Of a DNA stretch of 64,000 nucleotides, positions 23,201 to 35,321 are shown piece by piece. Source of the DNA: Patiria pectinifera. Taxonomy: Eukaryota > Echinodermata > Asteroidea > Valvatida > Asterinidae. A program made the translations under genes and the position numbers. Position 1 is the first letter of the stretch, and each line of letters opens with the position of its first letter. The DNA lies in NCBI GenBank assembly GCA_029964075.1, contig CM057134.1, positions 20,252,905 through 20,316,904 of the forward strand. Direction: 5' to 3'. Under the pieces are notes generated by a model that searched no databases, was not told where the DNA came from, and saw only the letters and a program-made list of their open reading frames with translations.

Positions 23201-24284
23201 GACTTCAACTAAAAGTGCTAGTGATAGTGTGGTGGCATCTAGGTCAAGTGGAAGTTTTCAAAAGTGTTCTTGACTTGTAGGCCCCCCTCCCAGTACAGTC
23301 TACATGTACGTATTTAAATCAAAATGACAACCATAAACCAGTCTGTTCTTTGTCATACCAAAATCCCCATGTAGAGTAGTTATTATACCGTTTACATGGT
23401 TCAACCAAAGTTAAGTGTTGCTGTCAGTCAACTTATACACAAGGAAGTGGCCAATTGAATTCTAATTAGGTAAATACAGAGCAGGGATTATAATGTACTG
23501 TATATGATACTTTAAGCCAATTATTGGTGAAGAAATTATGGTTTTGTATCTATCGTGGACATCATTGGTGGTTTAACATTTAAGGGGGATTTATTTTATG
23601 TGTGTAAGTTATCGCTATTTTGGTAAGGGATGGCTCATTCAAATTTGGTTTAAATCAGTGTTTTACATACTGTGAGCAATGAAATTGTACTTGGATAAAT
23701 TTTTATGAATCGTACTTGGACTCATGACATTATGAACCTTTAATTTAAGTCCATGATGAGACAGCAGAGCAACTCATTTTGCGTATGGAAGGGCTTTGTA
23801 CCGAAACCCAACATTTGTAACAGGAACGAATGACTGAAAAATAAACTGAAACTTCATCATCACTTCAGCCTACTAAATAAACCTAAATTTTATAATCCAC
23901 TGTTTACGTAAATCTGTCAAAAATGTTTGTTGAAAAATCAGAAGTACATTGTAACACACAAAAAAATAGATTTTTATTTTTTGTTGTCCTAGAAACCTTA
24001 AAAATCAATTGTTTTTGTTGACTTTCACGTAACGTCCATGTCGTACATGTAGCATTATTTCTAGAAAAATGGCTGTATTGCATCAATGTCAAGTAGAACT
24101 TGTTTATTTGATCGGCCCATTCCAAGGCCGTGACTGCAATATCCTGTGATGACTTTTCAAAAAAGCCGGTCATTTTAACATGTTTAAGGAATCTAGGTGT
24201 TTGAAAGTCCTTCCCTGATTAAAGCGAGTCACTTGTTAAGCCGGGTTTGCCATGGCAGGATAGGTAGGAAATGTGTCTGTGTGA
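23201..24284. other. non-coding, nothing recognised
   Basis: AT-rich host DNA without supported exons or repeats. Confidence 0.3.
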
Positions 24285-24289
24285 TTTCG

Positions 24290-24796
24290 GTTTGTCATAC
24301 CTCTGTCTTTATACTGTATTTTCATTGGCCCAGGACGATCACCTGACCGGGCGATAAATATGCATGGCACACTCCCGTTGTATATCACATTGTGATATCA
24401 CATGCATGTAGACTAGTCCCCGCCCCACAGTCCAAACCATTATGCGTGGACCGCGTTTAAACCAGACTATACTTGTACTCACTGGTACCCCGCAGTACTT
24501 TCACGTTCCACAATATAATGTATAGCAGTGAGGGAGCAGTGCATTTGCAGACGATATTTACTTTCATTTGGCGGCCAGAGACGAGCGGCATTACGTTTTG
24601 ACTGACTCTAGAAAAACAAGTAAAACACATCATCAAGACAGAGGTATGACAAAACAGTTGTTGACTGATGTGATGTGGGATATGACGTTTTGAACACCCT
24701 CGGGGACGCGTAGCACCCTCGGCTTCGCCTCGGGCGCTATGCGTCCCTCGGGTGTTCAAAACGTCATATCCCACATCACATCAGTCAACAACTGTT
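24290..24796. repeat. nested inverted repeats with long hairpin
   Basis: The right part (24653-24796) is an almost perfect hairpin with arms of about 70 bp ('aacagttgttgactgatg' and complement), closing on the CpG-rich sequence 'cctcggcttcgcctcggg'. The sequence just outside its left arm ('aagacagaggtatgac') is the complement of 24292-24309. A second, longer stem could therefore enclose 24310-24634. Confidence 0.75.
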
Positions 24797-25438
24797 AAAT
24801 GACAAACGCTGATGCGACTATGCGCACATGTTTTTGCACTAGCAGAAGGGTTGGTTTAGTTTAGCTCATCGAAAGTTGTGGTTTAGGGGTTGGCTAGAAT
24901 TAGTTTTGGTTTTGTCTGGTCTAGGGTCTGCTGTTCATGGTATAAAGCCCTGCAAGCCAGATGCTTTGAGGACAGTTTAGATTATTGTGCAAGTCTACGA
25001 GATTGTAGTTTTGAAATACAGTGTTATTCAAGGCAAAGCCTATTCATACATTGTTGGAAAGGGGAAGTGCTGGCAAAAATAGTTGAGATCTCGTGACTTC
25101 CGAGGTGTCAAGGTTAAACTAAGATGAGGTTCCGTGGAGAAGATGAGCTTGAAGAAATCAGTGGTTGCCGTGGAAACTCACAAAGACGTACGTATTAATG
25201 CTATTTAATTCTGACTTTATTTTTGCCATTATTCACCATTGAAGTGATTACGTAAGATCTGCCAAAACAGGTAGTTGGCATAGCAACATGGCCACCACTC
25301 CCTACGGACTTGTGTATTTTCTGAGCATTTTTGTGTTTCGTTAGGAATTGGAAAAAAATACTACAGGTGTGACTGTTATTATTTTGTATATGACTAGAAT
25401 CCGCCGCAAAACAGTTGACCAGTGTGATGCAGCATTTC

Positions 25439-25598
25439 TTGACCAATTTTCCGAACAATCTATTTTGTTTCGAATATATTGACCAATTTTCCGAACAATA
25501 TATTTTGTTTCGAATATATTGACCAATTTTCCGAACAATCTATTTTGTTTCGAATATATTGACCAATTTTCCGAACACTATATTTTGTTTAGAATACA
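25439..25598 (+). repeat. 40-bp tandem repeat, four copies
   Basis: Four direct copies of a unit beginning TTGACCAATTTTCCGAACAA differ at a few positions (CTATTT or TATATT, and a change in the last copy). The repeat keeps minus-strand frames open, which explains the open frames there. Confidence 0.9.
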
Positions 25599-25599
25599 C

Positions 25600-27067
25600 G
25601 TTCAGTGCCAATGGCTGGGATCCGGGATCAGTTGCTAAGTGTGTGGCATGATCCATCCCTAGGATTATCTAACCTTCACGCTCACTATATTACATAACAC
25701 TTTGATAGTGAATTGCAATGGGGTTTAGGGGTCAAAGTCGCAGGCAGCATGGGGGGCGGGGGCAGTTTCTGGAGGGGGAATCATAACTTCTTGACAAGAA
25801 AAAGCTCATTTGTACTCTCCCCAAATTCTGAGGGGGAGGGGGTGGATACCTCCTCATATAATTTCTCATTTTACAAATGTATGCCACTGACATTGCATCC
25901 ATTTTCTCTCACATATTTTTGGGTTATAATGTACATGTACATTGTAGAACTTTGTTTTTATAGATTGTCTGTGTTTTCTTTTGTGTGTCTCATTCAAAAA
26001 GTCGTTTGTGAAGAATCTATTGAAACAAGACCTGCTGTAGGTAATTTAAATATATCCATTTAGGTGCACATGTACATGTATGCACATCATACGGACACAA
26101 TTACAATGCTGAATCTTGTCTAGATTATAAAACATGAAAGAATCCCTTTGTCTGAAGACACACCTCTGTGCAGTGACAACAAATATCCTATTGTGTCCCC
26201 CAGGGATGGGCGCATAGTGGGTCAATTGGCACACTTCCTCCCTGAACAACTTCTCACTTTGTTCCCAAACCAATGCTAATTGGGAGTGCACAGAACTGTA
26301 CAAGTCTTCCAACAAGATCTTGTTGAAACAGTTTGTAAAATTTTGGAAATGTGTGGTGACCTGAACAAGCCAGGACTCCGAGGAGGAGCGTGGAGCCCTT
26401 TCCGGATTTGTTCTTAGGATTGATCTGCTTATGGTCTTGTAGACTTTTTCGTTTTGGAGTGTATTTTTCGTTTAGCTTTAACTATGGGGTTGTGCTTTTC
26501 AAAGACGACACGGAGTAAGTCGGGAAGTTCTGCGGAGAGCAGGGTACCGGTGTTTCTGCGCCCAATCAAAGTTTGGATTGCTGGGCAGACTGTGGGTAAG
26601 ATTGGAGTCATTTCAGAGCACTGATAATAGATTTTAGCACTATGTCTGTGTTGCTTACAGTTACACCATGAATAAGGCCTACAGTTTTGATAATTCATAT
26701 AGCTATAAAATATGAACAAGCTATTTTTTCCCCCTATTTTTACTTTTAAAATTCCATTTTCTTCAAAATGTCAGAATACCAGGTGCCATGATGATGAATT
26801 TACGAGATACTTGATAATTTGGTAGTTTTGTTAGCTGGTGTTTGCAAATGTTGTACAAGTACACATTACCTTTAATGTGTGTATGTATTAAATATGTACC
26901 GTACATGCATTACGGTGCAATGTTTGTTTAAATTATTGAATGAGAAGGTAGAAGATTTATTGATTTTTGTAAGCATTTACCATTTGCATAGTAAGGATAA
27001 TTTTATCCTATTGTTTTGTCTTGTTTGTTAAAAAAAAATCCAGGATTTTGTGGTATTATTTCTTCAG
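25600..27067. other. non-coding, includes a repeated segment
   Basis: Apart from the segment at 26390-26625 listed separately and a fragment resembling the right end of the TTAA MITE (about 26755-26875), nothing is recognised. Confidence 0.35.
26390..26625. repeat. dispersed repeat with shared minus-strand frame, copy A
   Basis: Closely matches 31393-31610: 'tttgttcttaggattga', 'aactatggggttg', 'tcaaagtttggattgctgg' and 'gtgggtaagattggagtc' occur in order. On the minus strand both copies can be read as peptides sharing MTPILPTV-PAIQTL-GR-NT ... PIVKA. This could be a transposon remnant or a duplicated exon. No family is recognised. Confidence 0.6.
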
Positions 27068-27119
27068 GAAGTCACTCCCTTTCAGAGAATGTTGGAGGAA
27101 ATTGATGAAGAATTACAGT
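27068..27119 (+). CDS. candidate 52-bp exon
   Basis: An acceptor with a T-rich tract (tattatttcttcag) precedes 52 bp that read EVTPFQRMLEEIDEELQ, followed by a good donor (gtatgt). The peptide is helix-forming and looks protein-like. It could be an upstream exon of the adaptor gene at 35 kb. However, joining it directly to that exon in the adaptor's frame gives a stop just before the proposed ATG, so it would then be 5' UTR or belong to another isoform. A chance match to splice signals is possible. Confidence 0.3.
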
Positions 27120-27241
27120 GTATGTTTTCAGTTTTCTTTGACATTTATTTTATGAAAATTAATACATAGAGAGAAATACATTGTATACAAACTTCATGAT
27201 TCAATATTACATGCATCTTCAATAAAATAGTATACAGAATA

Positions 27242-27386
27242 TTGGATGGCTTTGAGGGGATACAAGAATATATTGCACGAGCTACATGTATAATATTGTA
27301 CGAGACGAAGACGAGTGCAATATTGTTACAGCGAGTGCAATATATTCTTGTCACTGCTTGTATCCCCCGAAAAAAAAGCCATCCAA
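27242..27386. repeat. 145-bp inverted-repeat element
   Basis: The outer arms TTGGATGGCTTT ... AAAGCCATCCAA and inner arms 'caagaatatattgcac ... gtgcaatatattcttg' make most of the segment self-complementary. A hairpin-type MITE is likely. Target duplication not resolved. Confidence 0.7.
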
Positions 27387-28954
27387 CATTAGTATTATTA
27401 TTTATATTAGGCTGACTAGCTTGATTCGCAAGATATAAATTTCAGGACACTGCCTATATTTCTCAGATTTCATTGAATTATCGCGCTGCTCGAAGCTAGC
27501 TGCCATTGTGGCTGTTGACAACAGTGCGCTTATATCCTGCTAGTGCTGCGCGCTGCGTCTGCGTGCCACGCGCTACGCGCTACGCGCTACGCTCTGGTGA
27601 CTGGTTGACTGTGACTCTACGCTGTAGATTGAGCGGGAACCAGCAAAAATGCTCCGATGACTGCAATATCAATAATTATTGCAGTCATCCGGGTAATTAT
27701 TGACATAATATTGCAGTCATCCGGGTACTTTTTCACGAAAGTATACAATATGCTGATTTATTTTTACCACTGGATGCCTGATATAATTAATAATTTAGTT
27801 TACGGCTTTCAAATATCTGTTTGCAATTGTATTGTTTTTTATGTTTTTTTTTAAAAATTTGCCAGAGAGCTGCAGCTTGTCATGTTTGTGTACATTTACA
27901 CATACATGTACATGTACTGAAGCAAAGGAAAAAACCTCTTACCAATAATTTGTATGTTATTTCATATCATTATTTCTGAGCAATCTTCTAATTAAACACC
28001 AGTTTGAATAATTTGGATACATTTTAGAGGTCTTAGATTTTCAGAGGTGCAACATTTGAGATAATTTATTTGAGATACATGTACATGTACATGTACATGT
28101 AATTAACACACAGACAGACATGCTCTGTACATACATGTACATGTATACCGGTACATGTACGTATGCAAGAACAATATGCCTCAGTATTAAAACACTCATT
28201 GGCATAACCCGATCTCAGCAGCATGCACAATTAATCAAAAATTCATTTCACTGACAGTATAATCGACTTGGGTTGTGAATTTCCAATGAGATCGTTGGGG
28301 TATCCACGTGTCGGAGGATGAGTCATCGCACATTAGCATCGCAGCTCCTGCTACGCTCACAAGCTGAGGGTTTATAAATAAACATCGCGGGGTCCGTGGA
28401 GACGGGAGCAAGGAAACCTTGGCTTGTGTTCTAAGACCTTCTTCCTCATAATCTAGTCCTACTAGTTCGTTCATGTACACTAGCAATGTGAAGGAACACC
28501 GGTATATGACTTATAAATGGTTCGCCAGTGCTGTGAATTGGATGGTTGAAGGTTAACGGTAGGTTTTCTAGTTTTAGTGTGAGTTAAATATTAGCCCACT
28601 ACTGTTGAAGCGTAAATGTTTCATTTAAAAAAAATGTATGTTGTAGCTCCATCATACAGTAGGCCTATATTGTGCATGTACATGTACATTGTTATCATGT
28701 ATACTGTGCTGTGAATTAGATAAAGGCTGACGGTAGTTTTCTGTTTATTAATAATGAATTAAAAAATAGCCCAAGGCTGTTTCGAAGCTAATAAAGGGTT
28801 GATTTTATTGTTAATGTACATGCACATGTACTGGTATTTGGGGCATTCTATAAATTTAGGGTCCACTGTTTTCCTGTCCCTGTTACATCTGACATCTGTG
28901 ATTTTATAATTCTGATGCACTCATTAAGGGGAATCAAAAAAACAAAAGTACCAA
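27387..28954. other. non-coding, microsatellites only
   Basis: Includes an ACATGT microsatellite at about 28076-28160 and small repeats of 'gcagtcatccgggta' near 27680-27727. No gene recognised. Confidence 0.4.
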
Positions 28955-29835
28955 CTTAATTATTATGAAATACCTTACTAGACTGTTACTGAATGACAGT
29001 CTAACCCCCGGTTCAGACAAGTGTTCCAGAGTCGCGCCGAACCAAATAGATTAGGAGCGACTCCAGGTCGACCTTATTAGAATTTTGGTTTCAGACAGAC
29101 AAACTTAATACATGCAGCGTCGATGTATGGGCTGCGTGCGCGTTCCTTCACTATGCAAACGTCTGGCCATGTAATACGTAAATGAGAGCGTACTTCGCGA
29201 AGTGCGCGCGTATCGAGCATGTACGCAATGTCCGCTCGCGTTATCTCTTGCACGTCACGCCACGTACGAACAATTTGTATTTCAAGACTGCGCCGTGCCT
29301 GTACAACATGGACATGATGGATACTGGAAGTCTCGGTTTTCCGCTTTAAAAAAATGTATCTTGTGTTGTATTGGGGCGACAGTGGGACGTACATTTATTG
29401 TAAGTTTTTGCTCTGTAACACGACATCAAAATCTCGTGTTTGAAAGGATTAAATCTGCAAAAAGAAAACTTTTAAATTATAAGCACTGCGTCGCGCGTTA
29501 AACACATCGCCTGCAGTCCTTATTTTTGAAGGTCACTACTTATTTACATACATTTACATACATTTGCATTGAGTTCGGCTCATGACTAGAGCGACGTCTG
29601 AAACCAAATTGCTCCTGAGTCGTTCTTACGACTCCAACCATTTGCCAACAGTCGATCTTTCGCCATCGAGCGCGTCAAGTCGATCGTAATTGTTTCAGAC
29701 GTCAGACTTTTGACGCACTTAATTCAAATCTAGACTTTCATTTGGTTCGGCGCGACTCTGGAACGCCTGTCTGAACCTAGTGTAAAGCATCCTGTAGAAA
29801 TATGGCACCTGGTGTGCTGTCATTTTTAAATGGAG
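28955..29835 (-). mobile_element. truncated TTAA MITE split by another element
   Basis: The left part ('atgaaataccttactaga ... gaatgacagtctaa') and the right part ('taaagcatcctgtagaaat ... cacctggtgtgctgtcattt') match the TTAA MITE family on the minus strand. They are contiguous in other copies. Here they are separated by the Harbinger-like element. Both outer ends are missing. Confidence 0.7.
29002..29785. mobile_element. Harbinger-like MITE
   Basis: The element 29005-29782 has inverted ends sharing GGTTCAGAC and, further in, GTTCCAGAGTCGCGCCGAAC. It is flanked by TAA at 29002-29004 and 29783-29785. The 3-bp TAA duplication is typical of PIF/Harbinger. The target is an older TTAA MITE, and the uninterrupted sequence in other copies confirms the junction. 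No transposase is seen. Confidence 0.85.
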
Positions 29836-31392
29836 ATTAATTACTCCGCAATTAATTGCTCTATTACATGTATACTGTAATTGGTACATCTTTGAAGTTT
29901 AAGATCTAATCTTACTATCTGTATCAAAAATTAGTCAATATGTGCTCCAAAAATAGGCGAAATCTTAATACCCGATATGTATTGTAACGTCGTAATAATA
30001 TATATGTAACGTTAAAAAATATATTGTATTTTCAACGTTAATGCTACTGCATGGGTAAAGTCTAATTTGTCCCTTTGTGCATTTACAGCACAAATGGTAA
30101 CAAAACGCGGACAATGAAGTTACTACATTTACTTTGTAACGCTTTGAGGGAAGAGTTAAAAACCCACAATAGTGCTAGGTTTTTTTGTGTGGAATCGATT
30201 CCTCTTTCAGGGTATGGATACCATGTAAGGGTGTACTTCTGTTTGTTTTATAATGTGAAAAAAACCCGCTGTAAAATTGTGAATAACGACCAGTGGAATA
30301 CAATACAATGTACACGTATGTATACATGTACCTGTTTATCTGAATTTTATATCTTAGTTGATATTAACAAACCATAAGAGGCCAACGTTTATACTACAAT
30401 AGTGCAATAAGACTGCAATACCAGTTTACCAGATCTTCGATCGAGTTTCATGTTTTTTCCCCATACTTTTATTAAACCAGTACAAGATAATAGATACAGG
30501 TAGCAAGATAATAGATAACCATACTGTGCAGTACACACATTGCACGGTATGCAGAAGAGTTTGTTATTTCAAGTGTTTGTGACTGGGATGTGTGGTTTGA
30601 CTGTTATTTTATTTGTGACCTTGGTACTTGACTACTATAATACTTCTTCCCGTTAACCCCCCCCCCAAAAAAAAACCCAAGAAAAGTACACGACCTGTAG
30701 ACCGGGGTACACTGTAGACATCTAAGTCCTATACATAGCAAAAAGTACATGTACTTGTTGCCATGAAAATTCTTATTGTTTGCCTTAAGTTCCTGTAATA
30801 GATTGTCTGATTTATGGACAATAAAAAGTTGTGCTGGTTTCACAGCATACTTCATAAACCTTTTTGTTTATGAATAGATTCCTTAAAGCACCTGTAGGTT
30901 ATTTCATGCATGAGTGCATTTTGTCAATATTTTAGAGTAAAGACTACATAAACTTGTAAAAGGTTTTATTTCCTGGTTTCTGTACACTGGTTTGAAGATT
31001 TAAAAAATCTCATATTTTAAAATACTTTTTATTCGGACGGGGAGATTTTGCAAATTTCCGGAATTCCAGAAAGGACGAATTCAAAATTACTGGAAAGCTT
31101 CCAGGCACTGCAACACATGTACGATGCACATGCACAGAGCAGCGCGTCTATATAAAAGGCAACTGTCCATGCACCACGCCATTCTGTGGATGGTGTCCCT
31201 GTCGTAATTCCCCATTGAGAACGGAATGTACGGGTTGGAGCCTGTCTACTTTCGTGTCTTACCACGTTCGCCGCTTGCCTGCATCTCGTCAAATTCACAT
31301 CGGCCGTCTGCCGCGAAAAGTGTGTTTGTACTTTGAAGGAAATCATTATTGGCATGAAGTTGATAGACTTGACTTTGAAAAAAACACATTAC
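29836..31392. other. non-coding, nothing recognised
   Basis: No supported exon or RNA gene. A poly-C/poly-A run lies at about 30657-30678. Confidence 0.3.
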
Positions 31393-31610
31393 AGATTTGT
31401 TCTTAGGATTGAACAGCTTATGGTCTTATAGACCCTTTTTCTTTTTGGAGTTGATATCTGTGGTGCTTTAACTATGGGGTTGCACTTTTCAAAGCGGACA
31501 CGGAGTAATTCTGGACGTTCTGTGGTGAGCAGGGTGTTTTGGCGCCCAGTCAAAGTTTGGATTGCTGGCCAGACTGTGGGTAAGATTGGAGTCATTTCAG
31601 AGCAATGCTG
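31393..31610. repeat. dispersed repeat with shared minus-strand frame, copy B
   Basis: Second copy of the segment at 26390-26625. Its minus-strand reading shares the MTPILPTV-PAIQTL-GRQNT core, and the two reading frames have diverged mostly toward their ends. Confidence 0.6.
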
Positions 31611-34400
31611 ATTGTTTTAGCACCAGTATAGTGTACAATGTATCTACCTAATTCTGTTTTGCTTACACCATGAATTTCAGTTTTGATAATTCATGAGTTC
31701 GTCAGGTGCCTGGAAGAAGGCCGTAACCGACCATCGTTTATCATAAAAGAATTGCTTTTATATTTTAAATTGATTTTTTTTTTTAATGTTCTTTATCTAC
31801 AGTAATCTTAGCAAAAGTCTTTTAAAGGCATACATGTACATGTATTGATCATAAATGCTTTTCATGCATTTTGTTTCCAAAAATGCCACTCAGAATCCAA
31901 ATTTGAATATAAAAACCTAACCTGTTGAAGTTTCAGCTCGGTGGATATTACACTGTTCGAGAAAACAGTGAAAAACATTGCATTGTAACCCTTTGATCAC
32001 GAAACACAATTTCGTCCATGAAGCATTCTCTATTACCGAAAATGTGTCTGTTGAAATCACCTACATGTACACGTACATGTACATTCTCAATTTCTTCAAA
32101 AGGACAGCAAGCCAGACAGAAAAATTCCATGCAATGTTTAGTACCCAATACAATCTTTAATCCAAGTATGCGTTTTGATACTAATTCGGTAGGTTACTTT
32201 TGGAATAAAATTGAAAATGGTCAAAAGCCAACAAGGTGCCCATCCACATGATAGAAATATACATGTACAATGTACATGTGTGCAATTGCAGTACTGTAGC
32301 CTGCCCGCCATCGTAAATGGCTGTTTGCCAAATCCTGAATTTAGGTAATTATTAAAAAATATGGCTTTTCCAGGCATAACTTATCAAATTTTCGAGAAAT
32401 CCAGGTGTTAGGTCTAAAGGGCGTCTAGTGCGAGGCGTTATTGAATCACACTGGCTTGGCTGGCCCAATCAGTGTATGCTAGAGAAATTATTACATTGGC
32501 AATTTAGTTGAACTGTGAATTTTGCCAGGTGTGGGGATGGATACCATTTGGGTCTCGTCTGCCTTCGACTTGATCGAGATACATGTAAACACATAGTGCG
32601 TACATGTATGTACATGTAGCTCACATTCAGTAACATTAAAAATGGTATTCAGTATGCAAATTTGTAATGAAATCAGGAGAAAGATTCTCTATCTACATTT
32701 TCATATAAGTTCTTTTTGTGATAGTTTCTTAAACTATTTCCATGGGGATTTTCAGTGATTTGTATACTGGTACATTGTGTAAATAGAAATGTGTGTGTAC
32801 AATCTTTTGTGCCTTTCACCTTGTAGTGATTGATGGATCGTGAAATCACTCAAATCTACATGTTTCCAAAATTGTAAGTTTTCAGTTAAACCCTAACCCC
32901 TTGAGTGATTTACTAGGAACCTTCCTCACTCTTGCAAAATGCAACACCATATGGTAAACTCAACACCCAAACTGTTGGACTCTGATTATGGTGCATGCCT
33001 GACCCCATGTAAAGCATAATCCGTTTACTGGTGCAGTCCTTATTCCAACAGATTCCAACTGTGTAAAAGATGTTGTTGGATTTTAAAGGGTTGGGGCGGT
33101 TAGGGTTACATGTATTTGTTTATGGTGTAAATCGAGGACACACATGTGAAGTGTCGTCGAGCAAATGAGGACCTACCAGATATCGCCGTTTGTGAGTTAG
33201 CTAGCATGCCCCTTAGACAACACTATGGCATTTTGTACATGTTAAGTTTTGTTTGTCTCGATTTTGCGCATTGCGTGTCCATTAAATTTATACGTCATGT
33301 AATTGGACTATATTTCACGAGCTGCGTTGACACGATTTTAATGCAATACCTGTTAGGCTGTAGATCAATTGTTTTTGTTAGCCAGAGAGACATGCAATAG
33401 TCTTGACTGAAATCCAGAGTTTTCATGGTTTTGATTCACTTACTAAGGAATGTTAAATTTTACGAAGATCATGAACACTTATACTGGTAACACACCGGTA
33501 ATTGTTGTGGGTTTTTAAGCTGGTAACTAGATTACTGGGCTGTCTGTACTTGTCAAGTCATTGCTCCAAGAAAAGCTTTTTTTTATTTTACACACCTGTG
33601 CATGCACTTCCTGATGCAAAAATGACAAAGGTTGTTCAATTTGGAGTTTTATTTTGGAATAAAGCCAAACTGCTGTATACACGTACATCCTTGTAGGAGA
33701 TGCCACGGATGAATGAACAGTTGAGTTGAAGCATGGAGACCTCTGGTCTTTGTCTCAATGTTAGTCAATTGCCTAACAGTAGGCCTAACACCGCCAATGC
33801 ATGCATGTTCTTGTACAATGCACAGGTTCAAGTCGATTGAATATGAAATGTGTGTACTGTACAACAGGGGTGGCTGTTGAGTGACTGGTCAAATAGGTTA
33901 ATACTGCTGTGAGGGCTTTGTCCGAATGGAGGCGACAAAGCTCTGCTTCACATTTGTAAACTGTGATTCATAAATACCTCAGACAGTTTATCCATTCCTA
34001 TTGGTCGAGAGCCCGTCACGTGGCTGGTCTTAAACGGATGATAAAGATATGGCTAGCTGGTTTTAAACACTTTTCCAGTGTCACATAAAATGTGGACTCC
34101 TAAAAATCCAGTGCCTCTTACCGTATCATTGGTTGAACGTTCACAATCCTCACGTAGGCATGCGCAACACTACCAGTGAGTCCAAATTTTATAGTTCTAA
34201 ATTCAAAACGCAACGCCCCAGGTGCGTTTACATCGCGCAGAACGTGCTACGTGCCCGTCAATCTCCATAAAAGGGTTGTTTACATCTTACTCGCCAGCTG
34301 AACACTCCATTATTTTGCTAAAGGGATGTTTAAAAAAACTGGAGTGAACTTGTTGATCAAAATCAGGATTTTTTTAACGAATTACTTGATTTTTTTTTTA
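31611..34400. other. non-coding, nothing recognised
   Basis: AT-rich with many ACATGT motifs (for example 32062-32082 and 32262-32280). No supported gene. Confidence 0.3.
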
Positions 34401-34404
34401 CCGA

Positions 34405-34575
34405 AAAGGTATTTATGAATGGGAATAAATATGTGCTCGGTCGATATTAATCACTCTGTTTAAGACTACTTAGAGTCTGGGTGCTGATAATTACTCCGGC
34501 TTGGGTAATTATCAGCACCCAGACTCTAAGCAGAAATAAAACCTCTCGAGCACACATTTATTCCCTTAATAAATA
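34405..34575. repeat. hairpin element
   Basis: A perfect 26-bp stem (left arm from 34469, right arm to 34530; 'agagtctgggtgctgata' and complement) closes a 10-base loop. Further out, 'gggaataaatatgtgctcg' pairs imperfectly with 'cgagcacacatttattccc', so the whole 170 bp can fold. The rest up to 35320 shows nothing beyond ACATGT motifs. Confidence 0.75.
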
Positions 34576-35321
34576 CACAAGATTCTGTGGTTGTAGTAAT
34601 TTAGGGGTCCACTGTACTAATTCAAGCCCAGTTGAAAACAGTGTAAAATCAACAAAGTTCAGGGCCAAATAACATGCAAGCCAACATCACTGGGGTTTCT
34701 CATACAAAAATTAAATTATTGTCTTGTCTTTCATCTTTTCATTTCTTTTCAATTTTAGGTACATTAGCCAATTACATTTTTAAATATTCACACCCAAACA
34801 AAATCACCTCCCGAAAAGTGATAGTTCCCAAGCCTGCATGTAGCCATTTTACAAGTGGCATCCTTCCACTTTCTCAGGCAAATAGGACCCATTTTCCATC
34901 CATAATGTTATCAAGCCAGCCCTCAGATGGAAGCCTTAAACCCAGGGAGTTGATCCTTTGGTATATTCACACAATTCCACCATTTTTAAAGCCAAACGGT
35001 CTCCGTTTTTAAAAGAAATTGTGGGGGCACTTTTTACTCGCGTAGAAATTCTCACTTGAATAAGTTCAGTGCACCCTATAAGTAGTTCACAATTGCCCAA
35101 GCAACCACATGCATGTATTGTACATGTAAACCACATGCATGTATAGTACATGTGCCGGTATCTATGGTACGTGGTTTTATTCTGATATCTTTTTGCCGCA
35201 TTACATGTACCAGTACAAAACATGTGAGCTGCAGCATTCATTTGGCATTCTGCAGAATTCGTTTCGAGAGAAATGTAGCTGGCTGCACTTCATCTATTTT
35301 GTTTTGTTTCCAATTTGACAG

